A DNA stretch of 64,000 bases from Flavobacterium sp. SUN052 (GCF_028867935.1 NZ_JAPQNS010000003.1:434001-498000); one strand, 5' to 3'; shown: positions 6,197 through 15,770, counted from the first letter of the stretch. The notes: a model not told the origin generated them from the letters alone. Numbers and translations: made by a program.

Positions 6197-7540
6197 ATGA
6201 ATGGGCAGAAACTGGTAATTCTGGGTGGTGGAGAGAGCGGTGTAGGAGCAGCCCTTTTGGGTAAAGCCAAAGGTTTTGATGTGTTTTTGTCAGATCGTGG
6301 CGCTCTTAAAGACAAATACCGCGATGAGCTTCGTCAGAATTTGATTGACTTTGAGGAGGGTATGCACACCGAAGATCGGGTGTTACAAGCCGATTTGGTA
6401 GTGAAAAGTCCGGGTATTCCAGATACGGTGCCACTAGTGCAGAGACTCAGGATTCAAGCAACTCCTGTAATCTCAGAGATTGAGTTTGCTGCTCGTCATA
6501 CTACGGCTAAACTGATAGGTATCACAGGCAGTAACGGGAAAACCACAACAACACTGCTAATCTATCACTTGATGAAAAATGCCGGACTGAACGTCGGTTT
6601 GGCTGGTAACATTGGCGATAGCTTCGCCAAGCAGGTGATTGACGATACATTTGATTGGTTTGTGCTGGAAATCAGTAGTTATCAGCTGGACACGATGTAC
6701 AACACGCACATCAATGTGGCTGTGTTGCTCAACATAACCCCCGATCACCTCGACCGTTACGGTTATTCGTTCCAGAATTACGTAGATTCTAAATTTCGGA
6801 TTTTGCAGAATATGCAGCAGGATGACGATTTCATCTACTTTCAGGAAAGCCCTGCGATAGTTGATGGGCTAGCTAATCGGTCTATTTCTCCTAAGTTATT
6901 GCCTATTTCGCTGGACCGACCCGTTCAAACGGGAGGGTTTTTCCTTAATGGCGAACTCACCGCTCAAAATGGCAACGCTAAATTTTCACTACCCGTTGCC
7001 GATTTGCCCCTGAAAGGCCCCCACAATGCCATCAACATGCTGGCTGCTGTGTTGGCGGCTCAATCGGTAGGTGTATCGGCAGAAAACATTGCCGATGGGT
7101 TACGCACGTTTAAAAATGCTGCTCACCGGCTCGAGCCAGCAGGAGTAATTAATGGGGTTACCTTTATCAACGACTCTAAAGCCACCAACGTCGATTCTGT
7201 TTTTTATGCGTTGGCTAGTATGACTGCGCCCACCATTTGGATCGCGGGGGGGCAGGACAAAGGCAATGATTATAGCCAGTTAGATGAACTTGTTCGGCAA
7301 CGGGTTAAAGCGTTGATTTGCCTGGGCAAAGACAATGCGAAATTGGTAGCCCATTTTTCGGGCATGATTCCCGAGATATTTGAAACCCAAAGTGTCATCG
7401 AAGCGGTGCAAAAAGGCCAGGAATGGGCTGAACCCGGTGAGGTTGTGTTATTGTCTCCGGCCTGCGCCAGTTTCGATCTTTTTCGAAATTATGAAGACCG
7501 GGGAGAGCAATTTAAGCAGGCTGTAAAAAAACAAAAATGA
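6197..7540 (+). CDS. murD: UDP-N-acetylmuramoyl-L-alanine:D-glutamate ligase MurD
   Basis: MurD adds D-glutamate to UDP-MurNAc-L-Ala with ATP in the cytoplasmic stage of peptidoglycan synthesis. The product has 447 residues from the ATG at 6197. An upstream in-frame TTG at 6179 lies in the terminator tail and was rejected. Domain 1 has the Rossmann start VILGGGESGVGAALL. The central Mur ligase ATP site is GITGSNGKTTTT, with LEISSYQLD and NITPDHLDRYG. The C-terminal domain has HRLEP, INDSKATNVDS and LLSPACASFDLF. It opens the division/cell wall cluster, and its TGA overlaps the ftsW ATG (ATGA). Confidence 0.97.
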   Translation: MNGQKLVILGGGESGVGAALLGKAKGFDVFLSDRGALKDKYRDELRQNLIDFEEGMHTEDRVLQADLVVKSPGIPDTVPLVQRLRIQATPVISEIEFAARHTTAKLIGITGSNGKTTTTLLIYHLMKNAGLNVGLAGNIGDSFAKQVIDDTFDWFVLEISSYQLDTMYNTHINVAVLLNITPDHLDRYGYSFQNYVDSKFRILQNMQQDDDFIYFQESPAIVDGLANRSISPKLLPISLDRPVQTGGFFLNGELTAQNGNAKFSLPVADLPLKGPHNAINMLAAVLAAQSVGVSAENIADGLRTFKNAAHRLEPAGVINGVTFINDSKATNVDSVFYALASMTAPTIWIAGGQDKGNDYSQLDELVRQRVKALICLGKDNAKLVAHFSGMIPEIFETQSVIEAVQKGQEWAEPGEVVLLSPACASFDLFRNYEDRGEQFKQAVKKQK

Positions 7541-8703
7541 CTTTCTCACTTCGTGACTGGATACGGGACAACTTAAAAGGCGACCGCCAAATTTGGTGGG
7601 TGGTGCTTTTTTTGTCTATTATGAGCGTACTAGTGGTGTATAGTGCCACTGGAACGATGGCCTACCAGAAAATGGAAGGTAATACAGAGTCGTATCTGCT
7701 TAAACATGGTTCACTGGTATTGCTGGGGCTGGTGTTCATGTATTTTGCGCACCGTATCAACTATGTGTATTATGCTCGTTTATCAAAGTTTGGAATGTGG
7801 CTATCGGTACCCTTGTTGTTATGGGCATTTTTCAAAGGAACAAACCTTAATGATGCCTCGCGGTGGGTTACAATTCCACTAATCAATCAAACGTTTCAGC
7901 CGTCCGATCTTGCTAAACTGGCGCTAATTTCGAACCTAGCAGCTATGCTTGCCAAACGGCAGCGGGTAGTCTATGAACCCCGCGTTTTGGCGAATATGAT
8001 TGTCTGGATTGGCATTATCTGCGCGCTTATTATTCTCTCAAACACGTCCACAGCTCTGTTACTAGGCATTACGTGCTTCCTGCTCATGTACATTGGCCGG
8101 GTGCCAACACGCTATCTGACAGGTATGGTGGTTGTATGCGTGGTGCTGGGAAGCATTGGTCTGGTGCTGGGACAACGACTCGGGACGGCTACGAATCGTA
8201 TAAAAACCTTCGTAAGTCAGCTTCAAGGCACGGCTGACGATAGCCAGTTAAAGGACGTAGATGACCCCACCGTTTTTCAACAACACCAGGGCTATATCGC
8301 CATGGCCAATGGCGGAGTTTATGGTCAGGGGCCGGGTCAAAGTCATCAGCGCAATTTTCTGCCGCACCCTTATTCGGACTTCATATTTGCCATTATTGTT
8401 GAAGAATACGGTATGATTGGCGGCATTGCCGTAGTAGCGGCCTACCTTTGGTTACTGGCGCGGGGCTTACGAGCTATCCGAAAGAGTACCCGACCGTTTG
8501 GGGGGTTGTTATCAGCGGGGCTAACGTTTAGCATTGTGTTACAGGCTATTATCAACATGGCGGTTGCCGTAGGCATTGCCCCCGTAACGGGTTTGCCGCT
8601 TCCCTTGCTAAGTATGGGTGGAACGTCGCTGTTGTTTACCGGTACTGCTATCGGAATTGTATTGAGTGTCAGCCGCGACGAGGCTGACGAGAGTAAATTG
8701 TAG
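7537..8703 (+). CDS. ftsW: SEDS-family division protein FtsW
   Basis: FtsW is the polytopic SEDS glycan polymerase of the divisome that makes septal peptidoglycan with its partner PBP. The 388-residue product has about ten hydrophobic segments. It shows the family motifs GTNLNDASRWV, QPSDLAKLAL, a large extracytoplasmic loop with QGYIAMANGGVYGQGPGQS, and the C-terminal GLPLPLLSMGGTSLL. The ATG overlaps the murD stop by 4 bases, suggesting translational coupling. Its position between murD and murG is the standard dcw order and favours FtsW over RodA. Confidence 0.96.
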   Translation: MTFSLRDWIRDNLKGDRQIWWVVLFLSIMSVLVVYSATGTMAYQKMEGNTESYLLKHGSLVLLGLVFMYFAHRINYVYYARLSKFGMWLSVPLLLWAFFKGTNLNDASRWVTIPLINQTFQPSDLAKLALISNLAAMLAKRQRVVYEPRVLANMIVWIGIICALIILSNTSTALLLGITCFLLMYIGRVPTRYLTGMVVVCVVLGSIGLVLGQRLGTATNRIKTFVSQLQGTADDSQLKDVDDPTVFQQHQGYIAMANGGVYGQGPGQSHQRNFLPHPYSDFIFAIIVEEYGMIGGIAVVAAYLWLLARGLRAIRKSTRPFGGLLSAGLTFSIVLQAIINMAVAVGIAPVTGLPLPLLSMGGTSLLFTGTAIGIVLSVSRDEADESKL

Positions 8704-8707
8704 AGCT

Positions 8708-9796
8708 ATGAGAATAATCATCAGCGGGGGCGGCACTGGCGGACATATTTATCCAGCCATTGCCATTGCCAACGAACTGAAACGTCTGGACGCAGCCACG
8801 GAGATACTGTTTGTAGGTGCCGAAGGGAAAATGGAAATGGAGAAGGTTCCTCGGGCAGGTTATCGCATTGAGGGCTTGCCTGTAGTAGGTATCAAGCGCG
8901 AACTCACGCTGGACAATCTTGCTTTCCCAGTTAAATTAGGGCGGAGTTTGTGGAGAGCCCGGCAACTGGTGCGTGATTTTCGGCCCGATGCTGCCGTGGG
9001 TGTGGGTGGCTACGCGAGTGGCCCAACCCTGTTGGCCGCAAGCCTGGCGGGTATTCCAACGCTTATTCAAGAGCAAAACTCCTACGCCGGTCTGACAAAC
9101 AAAGTGCTGGCTCGCTGGGCTAAACGCATTTGTGTGGCCTATCCCGGCATGGATGCTTTTTTTCCTCCCGAAAAAATTATTGTCACTGGCAATCCTGTTC
9201 GAAGTGATATTCAACAGGCTGATAGTCAGATAGAATTTGGTCAAAAGCAGTTTGGTTTAGATGCTAACAAACCAACACTACTTATTATTGGTGGCAGCCA
9301 AGGAGCGCGGTCAATCAACGAGAGTATTGAACAGGGACTGAGTCAATTAGTGGCGGCCGATATACAGGTAATTTGGCAAACGGGACCGGCGTTTATCGAA
9401 CGGGCGCGGGCAGCAGTCCAGGCAATAGGGTCGTCTCTCATAAAACCATTTGATTTCATCTACGAGATGGACCGTGCCTACGCCGTAGCCGATGCCGTAG
9501 TATCACGGGCGGGTGCTCTGTCGGTTTCGGAGTTGTGTCTGGTCGGTCGACCAGCCATTTTAGTGCCATTTCCGGCTGCTTCAGAAGATCATCAAACCAA
9601 AAATGCAATGAGTTTGGTAGATCGAAACGCAGCCTTGCTGGTGAAAGATGCGCAGGCGCGTACAACGCTTGTAACTGAAGCGCTGAGCCTGCTCAATAAT
9701 GCCGATCAGCGGGCTATTTTAACGAAACAAATCAAACTTCTGGCCCGCCCCAATGCGGCAAGCGATATTGCGCAGGAGATTAGAAAACTGAAATGA
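8708..9796 (+). CDS. murG: UDP-GlcNAc:lipid I N-acetylglucosaminyltransferase MurG
   Basis: MurG transfers GlcNAc to lipid I to make lipid II on the inner face of the cytoplasmic membrane. The ATG at 8708 gives 362 residues beginning MRIIISGGGTGGHIYPAIA, the family N-terminus; the longer frame from 8666 overlaps ftsW and was rejected. Other motifs are GVGGYASGPTLLAA, IQEQNSYAGLTNK, GGSQGARSIN and the C-terminal nucleotide site ADAVVSRAGALSVSEL with HQTKNA. The stop overlaps the murC start (ATGA). GT28 family membership is clear. Confidence 0.97.
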   Translation: MRIIISGGGTGGHIYPAIAIANELKRLDAATEILFVGAEGKMEMEKVPRAGYRIEGLPVVGIKRELTLDNLAFPVKLGRSLWRARQLVRDFRPDAAVGVGGYASGPTLLAASLAGIPTLIQEQNSYAGLTNKVLARWAKRICVAYPGMDAFFPPEKIIVTGNPVRSDIQQADSQIEFGQKQFGLDANKPTLLIIGGSQGARSINESIEQGLSQLVAADIQVIWQTGPAFIERARAAVQAIGSSLIKPFDFIYEMDRAYAVADAVVSRAGALSVSELCLVGRPAILVPFPAASEDHQTKNAMSLVDRNAALLVKDAQARTTLVTEALSLLNNADQRAILTKQIKLLARPNAASDIAQEIRKLK

Positions 9797-11175
9797 ATCA
9801 ATTCAAGTACATCTATTTTCTCGGAATCGGAGGTATTGGCATGAGCGCATTGGCGCGGTGGTTTCGGGTAAACGGCTATGAAGTGGCTGGTTACGACAAA
9901 ACCTCGACTGCGCTTACCGATGTGTTACAGAAGGAAGGAATGGCCGTACATTTTACAGAGGATGTTGAGCAAATTCCAGCTCATTTCCGCGCCGATCCTG
10001 ACCATACGTTGATCGTATATACACCAGCCGTTCCCAAAACCCATGCCGAATATATTTATCTGAGTGAAAACGGGTTTACTATTCAGAAACGGTCGCAGGT
10101 GCTGGGATTGCTGGCGGGTCGGATGAAAACGGTGGCCGTAGCTGGCACGCATGGTAAAACCACCACTTCGTCGATGGTGGCGCATATTTTGCGTCACGCA
10201 GGTGTAAACTGTGCTGCTTTTCTGGGTGGAATCACGCAGAACTACGGCACCAACTTTCTACTCAACGAACCTGCTGAAGACCTCAGCCAGGTAGTGTGCG
10301 TAGTGGAGGCCGATGAGTTTGACCGTTCCTTTCTTACCCTGTTTCCGCATCTGGCCATCGTTACGTCGACTGATGCTGATCACTTGGATATTTATGGAGA
10401 TAAGGACGCTGTGTTGGATTCATTCGGCGCGTTTGTAAGCCAGATTGATGCCAACGGTGTATTTTTCCAGAAAGATGGTCTGTCGCTTACCGACAAAACT
10501 AAAGCCGAAGTACGGGCATATTCACTACACGCGGGTCAGTACCGGAGCCAGAATTTGCGTATTGAAGAAGCGTGCTTCGTGTTCGATCTGGTATATCCGG
10601 GGGGAGTTGTTGCTGACATTCGGATGATCGTTCCCGGATTTCATAATGTTGAAAATGCGATTGCTGCGGGAGCGGTTGCACTGGAACTAGGCTTATCGGG
10701 CGAGCAAATCCGCGAAGGGCTAAACTCGTATCGGGGTGTGAAGCGCCGATTCGAATATATTCTAAAAACAAATGAAGCTGTTTTGATTGATGACTATGCG
10801 CACCACCCCGCTGAGGTCCAGGCATTTCTGTCGTCTGTGAAAGCTCTTTATCCCAACCGCGAGCTAACGGCAATTTTCCAGCCTCATCTTTTTAGTCGTA
10901 CCCGCGACTTCGCCGACGAGTTTGCCGAAAGCCTCTCCATTGCCGATCATGTGCTAGTTCTTGACATCTATCCGGCCCGCGAATTGCCAATAGAGGGCAT
11001 AACTTCAGCAATAATTGTGCAAAACATTCACTCAAAAACCGCTAATTTGTGCACCAAAGAGGAATTAGCCGACGTTGTGCGGGAAAGGAAGCCGCCATTG
11101 TTAGTGACTATTGGTGCCGGCGACATCGACCAGATGCTGCCTGTACTGAGAGATAGCCTTTTTGCCAGTAAATAA
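9793..11175 (+). CDS. murC: UDP-N-acetylmuramate:L-alanine ligase MurC
   Basis: MurC attaches L-alanine to UDP-MurNAc with ATP. The 460-residue product has the N-terminal GIGGIGMSALARWF, the ATP loop AVAGTHGKTTTSSMVAHIL, VVEADEFDRSF, the DADHLDIYGD segment and the C-terminal IDDYAHHPAEV and FQPHLFSRT. The start overlaps the murG stop (ATGA). murB and ddl, often next in this cluster in other phyla, are absent here; ftsQ follows after 33 bases. Length and motifs are fully consistent. Confidence 0.97.
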   Translation: MNQFKYIYFLGIGGIGMSALARWFRVNGYEVAGYDKTSTALTDVLQKEGMAVHFTEDVEQIPAHFRADPDHTLIVYTPAVPKTHAEYIYLSENGFTIQKRSQVLGLLAGRMKTVAVAGTHGKTTTSSMVAHILRHAGVNCAAFLGGITQNYGTNFLLNEPAEDLSQVVCVVEADEFDRSFLTLFPHLAIVTSTDADHLDIYGDKDAVLDSFGAFVSQIDANGVFFQKDGLSLTDKTKAEVRAYSLHAGQYRSQNLRIEEACFVFDLVYPGGVVADIRMIVPGFHNVENAIAAGAVALELGLSGEQIREGLNSYRGVKRRFEYILKTNEAVLIDDYAHHPAEVQAFLSSVKALYPNRELTAIFQPHLFSRTRDFADEFAESLSIADHVLVLDIYPARELPIEGITSAIIVQNIHSKTANLCTKEELADVVRERKPPLLVTIGAGDIDQMLPVLRDSLFASK

Positions 11176-11208
11176 ATATATCCATGCATTAGTCCACCTA
11201 AGAGCCAG

Positions 11209-11982
11209 ATGTTTTCTACTTTTAACCTAAATAGGAAACTATTATGGGCATTGAGTGCTGGTTGTTCACTCATTGCACTGATTGCTTTTACTGAAGCTCG
11301 CCAGGGGCAGAAGCGTTGCCAGCAGGTAGTTGTGCAGCTTGATAAGGTTGACGGACATCAGTTTTTGTCCCGACGCGACGTGACTGGATACTTAACGAAT
11401 GAAGGTAGCAACCCGGTAATTGGGGAAACATTTGACAAAATTGACTTCCGCGAGTTAGAGCAACGGCTTCTACGACATGGGTTGGTGAAAAATTGTCAGG
11501 TTTCGCGTGACTTAATGGGCAACTTAGTCGTCAGCATCGAACAACCGCGTCCCGTGGCGAGGTTAGTATCGTTTGGGCCTGATTTACGGTTCATCAGTGG
11601 GCAGTATGTAAGCGAAGAAGGGCGGTTTTTTCCCATTTCGATGAATCACACCGTTCGGGTGCCGTTACTTTCGGGAGGTTATTTTACCAAACATGGAACG
11701 CTAACGGATTCGAGTAGCCGGGGAATAGTAGACCTGTTGACAATGATTCGGAAAGATGCTTTTTGGCAGGCGCAGATTACCGAAATCGATGTTAGCGAGC
11801 GAGGTGCCGTCACAATGTGGCCTGCTTATGGGAAACATCGGATCGAATTGGGGGCACCCATAAATTTGGAATTGAAATTTAAGAAGTTGAAATTGTTCTA
11901 TAAATCAGTTCTTTCCGTCAAAGGATGGAACAAGTATAGTCGGGTAAATGTGCAGTACCGAAATCAAATCGTGTGCGAATGA
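11209..11982 (+). CDS. ftsQ: Cell division protein FtsQ/DivIB-like
   Basis: This is a bitopic divisome protein linking cytoplasmic and periplasmic division proteins. The 257-residue product has a short cytoplasmic N-terminus, one membrane helix (about residues 9-25, LLWALSAGCSLIALIAF) and a periplasmic POTRA-like part (LDKVDGHQFLSRRDVTGYL, then RELEQRLLRHGLVKNCQVSRDLMGNLVVSI). Sequence conservation in this family is low, so the call rests on topology, the POTRA-like region and position between murC and ftsA. The TGA overlaps the ftsA ATG. Confidence 0.88.
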   Translation: MFSTFNLNRKLLWALSAGCSLIALIAFTEARQGQKRCQQVVVQLDKVDGHQFLSRRDVTGYLTNEGSNPVIGETFDKIDFRELEQRLLRHGLVKNCQVSRDLMGNLVVSIEQPRPVARLVSFGPDLRFISGQYVSEEGRFFPISMNHTVRVPLLSGGYFTKHGTLTDSSSRGIVDLLTMIRKDAFWQAQITEIDVSERGAVTMWPAYGKHRIELGAPINLELKFKKLKLFYKSVLSVKGWNKYSRVNVQYRNQIVCE

Positions 11983-13358
11983 CAGCGATGAAGAGTGATC
12001 AAATAGTGGTAGGACTTGATATTGGTAGCACCAAAGTGTGTGCCGTAGCAGGTCGGTTGATTCGCAACAAAGATTTTCCGACACTTGAAGTGTTGGGTGT
12101 TGGTCGTGTCGATTCGGGTGGCGTTACGCGCGGCTCGGTAGTGAATATCAACAAGACCGTTTCGGCTATCAATCAGGCTATTGAAGAGGCCGGTAATCAG
12201 GCGGATATCGATATTGGTATTGTCAATGTAGGCTTTAGTAGCAACACCATCAGCGCTCGTCGGCAGGTAGGTAGTATTACCAGAAGCTCGCCGGGTGATG
12301 AAGTTACCCCTTCTGATATTGAACACCTCCTGAGCGATATGTACCGGACAGTAATTCCACCCGGGAATGAAATCGTGCACGTGTTGCCTATGGATTTTAC
12401 CGTGGATAATGAGCCTGGTGTTGAAGATCCCGTTGGTCGTAATGGAGTCAAACTGGGTGCTGATTTTCAAGTTATAATGGCTCCTGCCAATGCGGCTCTG
12501 AACACGAAAAAATGTATAGAGAGAGCCGCCAGCAACACGCTGAAACGTGATCAGCTCGTATTGTCGGTGCTGGCATCGGGCATGGCAGTACTAACCGAGG
12601 ATGAAAAACAAGCTGGTGTCGCTTTGGTCGACATTGGCGGAGGTACCACTGATATTGCCATCTATCACCGGAATGTACTCCGGTATATTTCTATTTTGCC
12701 TTGGGCGGGCAACAGCCTCACCAACGATATTGAGCAGGGATGCAAGGTTTTGAGCAATCATGCCGAGCAGATCAAGGTGCGTTTTGGTAACGCTAACCCT
12801 GCTGATAGCCGGCTGAATGAGGTTGTGTCGGTGCCTGGCTTAGTAAACCGGACTCCTAAAGATGTGTTGCTACGCAATGTATCGCTTATCATGGAAGACC
12901 GGCTAAAAGAGATTGCCGCTTTGGTCCAGGCTGAAATTTTGCGTTCGGGTTTTGAGCACAAACTTCTGGCAGGCATTGTACTGACTGGTGGAACGGCTTC
13001 TACACCGAACATCGAATCGATCTTCAAGCGTGTTACCGGAATGGACGTTCGCGTGGGTTACCCCGAATGGCTTGAACATAACGGCAGGGCCGATTTGGTG
13101 AGTGATCCCGCTTATGCAACTGCTCTTGGACTAGTTTGGGCGGGCTTCAAACAGGTTGATGAGCGGGTTTCGTTTATCAGCGATCCTAACCGTACGCCCG
13201 AAGCTATTCCCGTTGTGAAACCAGTAGGTCCGAAACCACCCTATCGCCCAAATCCAGCTCCGCAACCACAAGACGAAGCCCCGAAAGAAGGCTGGTTCTC
13301 AAAAGTTCGGAAGTTCTTCTCCGGCGACGATTTTATTGAAAAGAAAGACACCTATTAA
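11979..13358 (+). CDS. ftsA: Cell division protein FtsA
   Basis: FtsA is an actin-like ATPase that anchors FtsZ filaments to the membrane. From the ATG at 11979, which overlaps the ftsQ stop, the product has 459 residues. A GTG at 11973 is in frame but less likely. Motifs are VGLDIGSTKVCAVAG (phosphate 1), the SHS2-type insert, ALVDIGGGTTDIAIY (phosphate 2) and GIVLTGGTASTPNI (adenosine). The C-terminus is a proline-rich linker, then an amphipathic membrane-targeting helix (GWFSKVRKFFSGDDF). It is followed directly by ftsZ. Confidence 0.97.
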   Translation: MTAMKSDQIVVGLDIGSTKVCAVAGRLIRNKDFPTLEVLGVGRVDSGGVTRGSVVNINKTVSAINQAIEEAGNQADIDIGIVNVGFSSNTISARRQVGSITRSSPGDEVTPSDIEHLLSDMYRTVIPPGNEIVHVLPMDFTVDNEPGVEDPVGRNGVKLGADFQVIMAPANAALNTKKCIERAASNTLKRDQLVLSVLASGMAVLTEDEKQAGVALVDIGGGTTDIAIYHRNVLRYISILPWAGNSLTNDIEQGCKVLSNHAEQIKVRFGNANPADSRLNEVVSVPGLVNRTPKDVLLRNVSLIMEDRLKEIAALVQAEILRSGFEHKLLAGIVLTGGTASTPNIESIFKRVTGMDVRVGYPEWLEHNGRADLVSDPAYATALGLVWAGFKQVDERVSFISDPNRTPEAIPVVKPVGPKPPYRPNPAPQPQDEAPKEGWFSKVRKFFSGDDFIEKKDTY

Positions 13359-13391
13359 TCTGAGCCATATCCCAATAGACTCTGACACCCT

Positions 13392-14864
13392 ATGAACACG
13401 ATGCTTGACCACGGATATTCGTATGAAATCCCGGAAGAAAACGGCCCGATCATCAAAGTGATCGGTGTAGGCGGTGCGGGCGGTAATGCCGTGAAGCACA
13501 TGGTAAAGTTGGGCGTTAAAGATGTCAGTTTTGCCGTTTGTAATACCGATCGCCAAGCCCTGATGAATATGCCCGTTCCAACTAAACTTCAGTTGGGCGA
13601 TGGTCTTGGGGCAGGTACAGAAGCCGAAGCGGGTGAAAAAGCTGCTCGTGATGGCATCGACGAAATTCGTAACTTACTCTCTCCACCCACCAAAATGGTT
13701 TTCATTACGGCGGGTATGGGCGGTGGCACCGGTACGGGCGCTGCGCCAGTTGTAGCTGAGGTTGCTCGTGAACTAAAACTGCTCACTGTAGCGGTTGTAA
13801 CGGCTCCCTATTGGTATGAGGGTACCGAAAAGAAAGAACAGGCAATGGCTGGTATTGAGCGGCTCAAAAAGAGCTGTGATACCGTGCTGGTTGTTTTGAA
13901 TGATAAATTAGCCGAACTCTATGGCGAATTAGACTGGACGGAAGCCTACGGACATGCCGACAACGTGTTGGCTAATGCTGTAAAAAGTATTGCAGAAATC
14001 ATCACAACGCAGGGCGACATCAACGCTGACTTTGCCGACGTGAAAAAAGTGTTGAGCAATGCCGGTCAGTCGGTGATGGGGTCAGCAGAAGCCGATGGCG
14101 ACAATCGCGCCCTCGATGCCATTGATGCCGCTCTTAATTCGCCTTTGCTTAACGATCGCGACATTCGGGGTGCCAAGCGGGTACTCTTAACGGTAGCATC
14201 GAGCAAAGAGAAGGCTATGAAAATGAACGAACTGACGATTATTTCGAAGTTCGTAGCCGAAAAAATTCAGGTTGAAGCCCGGATGGTGAAGGTGGGTGCT
14301 ATTGTCGATAAGACATTGGGCACCAAATTACGGGTTACCATTATTGCGGCTGGTTTCGACATGGGAAACAATCTGGAGGAGTTTTTGACGCCTAACGGCA
14401 TCACAACTCCTGCTGGAAAAGAAGGCGAAAAGCCCGAAACCAAGTCAGAAGATACACCCGAACTACCCGTTGACGAAACGACAAAAATCGATGCTCAGCC
14501 AACCAAAGGGCAGGTTTTGGTAGCGAAGGAAGAAACAAAAGAAGAAGAGGAGGAAGTGTTGGAGCCCGGCAGTTTCCCCGGCCAGATTCCAACCCGTTCG
14601 GTCACCGTTGGTCCAGATGTAATTGTAGTGCCAGGACGAAACGTTCGCCCGACCCAGGAACACAGAATTGTGGCTGACATGCCAGTTGAAGCGCCCACCG
14701 TTACGGATACTGAGCAGATTCAGCGTATGATCGACGATTTCTTTCATAACCGAATTCCAGAACGGGATTTAGAAGTTCCAGCCTACTTACGGCATAAAAT
14801 TTCGCTGTTCGATATGCAGATGTTACCCGAAGGCGAAGTAGTGCGGTATCGACTGGGAGATTAA
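13392..14864 (+). CDS. ftsZ: Cell division GTPase FtsZ
   Basis: FtsZ is the tubulin-like GTPase that forms the Z ring. The 490-residue product is long for the family (E. coli 383). The GTPase core covers about residues 1-320 with IGVGGAGGNAV, the tubulin signature GGGTGTGAAPV and NTDRQAL. The extra length is an acidic, Pro-rich, low-complexity linker (about 335-440). Near the end, EVPAYLRHKI resembles the conserved FtsA-binding C-terminal peptide, but about 22 more residues follow it. It is the last gene of the dcw block and ends at a terminator. Confidence 0.98.
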   Translation: MNTMLDHGYSYEIPEENGPIIKVIGVGGAGGNAVKHMVKLGVKDVSFAVCNTDRQALMNMPVPTKLQLGDGLGAGTEAEAGEKAARDGIDEIRNLLSPPTKMVFITAGMGGGTGTGAAPVVAEVARELKLLTVAVVTAPYWYEGTEKKEQAMAGIERLKKSCDTVLVVLNDKLAELYGELDWTEAYGHADNVLANAVKSIAEIITTQGDINADFADVKKVLSNAGQSVMGSAEADGDNRALDAIDAALNSPLLNDRDIRGAKRVLLTVASSKEKAMKMNELTIISKFVAEKIQVEARMVKVGAIVDKTLGTKLRVTIIAAGFDMGNNLEEFLTPNGITTPAGKEGEKPETKSEDTPELPVDETTKIDAQPTKGQVLVAKEETKEEEEEVLEPGSFPGQIPTRSVTVGPDVIVVPGRNVRPTQEHRIVADMPVEAPTVTDTEQIQRMIDDFFHNRIPERDLEVPAYLRHKISLFDMQMLPEGEVVRYRLGD

Positions 14865-14892
14865 ACGATATATAGAAAACTGTTTTATTTTC

Positions 14893-14933
14893 AAACCTGC
14901 AAGGTCTAACCACCCTTACAGGTTTTTTTTATT
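14893..14933 (+). terminator. Intrinsic terminator after ftsZ
   Basis: AAACCTGCAAGG (14893-14904) pairs with CCTTACAGGTTT (14914-14925) with one mismatch, followed by TTTTTATTT. Confidence 0.85.
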
Positions 14934-14940
14934 TGACGTA

Positions 14941-15639
14941 ATGACTGCTAACGACGTAAAGAACAAACTTATAAGCCTGGCCCAACTTGAACGCGCCGTA
15001 ATGGTGTCTCGCTATTTTCAGAACGGTCCAGGCCAATATGCCGAAGGAGACTTGTTCATGGGCATGTCGATGCCGAAGCAGCGAGAAGTTGCCCGTCAGT
15101 ATGGCCAATTATCGATAGAAGAAACGGAAAAATTGGTACAGGATGAGTTTCACGAATGCCGCATGGTGGGGTTATTAATTTGGGTTGGGCAGAGCCGGAA
15201 AAGTGGCCCTGTTGGGCGACAGGTCATTCTGGACCGCTACCTAAAAAATGTAGCGTACGTGAACAACTGGGACCTGGTAGATTCCAGTTGTCCGGCCATT
15301 GTTGGCGAAGCATTGTTAGACGAAGATCGCTCTATTTTGTATGATTTGGCGGCTACTAACCATTTGTGGAGTCAGCGGATTGCAATGGTTTCAACACTGG
15401 CTTTTATTCGAAAAAAACAGTTTGCTGATACTTTTACTCTGGCTGAACGGCTGATGAGTCACAAGCATGATCTGATCCACAAAGCCATCGGCTGGATGCT
15501 TCGTGAAGTAGGGAAACGCAACCAAGAAGCCTTGGAAGAGTTTCTACATGACCACATTAAGCAGCTTCCACGAACCAGCCTGCGTTACGCTATCGAGCGC
15601 TTCGACGCGGCCCGGCGGCAGTACTATTTGAACCTGTAA
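14941..15639 (+). CDS. DNA alkylation repair protein (AlkD-like HEAT repeat)
   Basis: The 232-residue, mostly helical protein matches the DNA alkylation repair family (AlkD/AlkC-like HEAT-repeat DNA glycosylases), which removes bulky or cationic alkylpurines. Visible features include MGMSMPKQREVARQYG, the HECRMVGLLIWV helix, NNWDLVDSSCPAIVG (the W-D-L-V-D segment characteristic of the family), SQRIAMVSTLAFIRKKQF and HKAIGWMLREVGKRN. The ATG at 14941 follows the ftsZ terminator closely, so the gene probably has its own promoter. Family is secure; substrate is not determined from sequence. Confidence 0.88.
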   Translation: MTANDVKNKLISLAQLERAVMVSRYFQNGPGQYAEGDLFMGMSMPKQREVARQYGQLSIEETEKLVQDEFHECRMVGLLIWVGQSRKSGPVGRQVILDRYLKNVAYVNNWDLVDSSCPAIVGEALLDEDRSILYDLAATNHLWSQRIAMVSTLAFIRKKQFADTFTLAERLMSHKHDLIHKAIGWMLREVGKRNQEALEEFLHDHIKQLPRTSLRYAIERFDAARRQYYLNL

Positions 15640-15729
15640 ATTGTAAATTTTGCTTTGCAATTTAAGGGCCAAACGATAGATCTTGAAGCGCTCTTTTGTT
15701 CTTTCACTCGTTCGCACTTGATAAACCCG

Positions 15730-15737
15730 TATCTTTG
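15730..15737 (+). promoter_or_regulatory. TAnnTTTG box upstream of accD
   Basis: TATCTTTG matches the Bacteroidota -7 consensus 33 bases before the accD ATG. No convincing -33 TTTG lies at the usual 17-22 base spacing. Confidence 0.35.
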
Positions 15738-15770
15738 TGACCCCAAAACGACTCTAACTACCGGAAATCA

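Noticed and set aside
11964..12470. A 168-residue - strand frame opposite ftsA.
   Set aside because: Shadow of ftsA; rich in His, Thr and Asn from antisense reading, no motif.
15640..15672. Terminator after the AlkD-like gene (TAAATTTTGC ... GCAATTTA).
   Set aside because: The stem is A/T-rich with a bulge and no T run follows; too weak to call.
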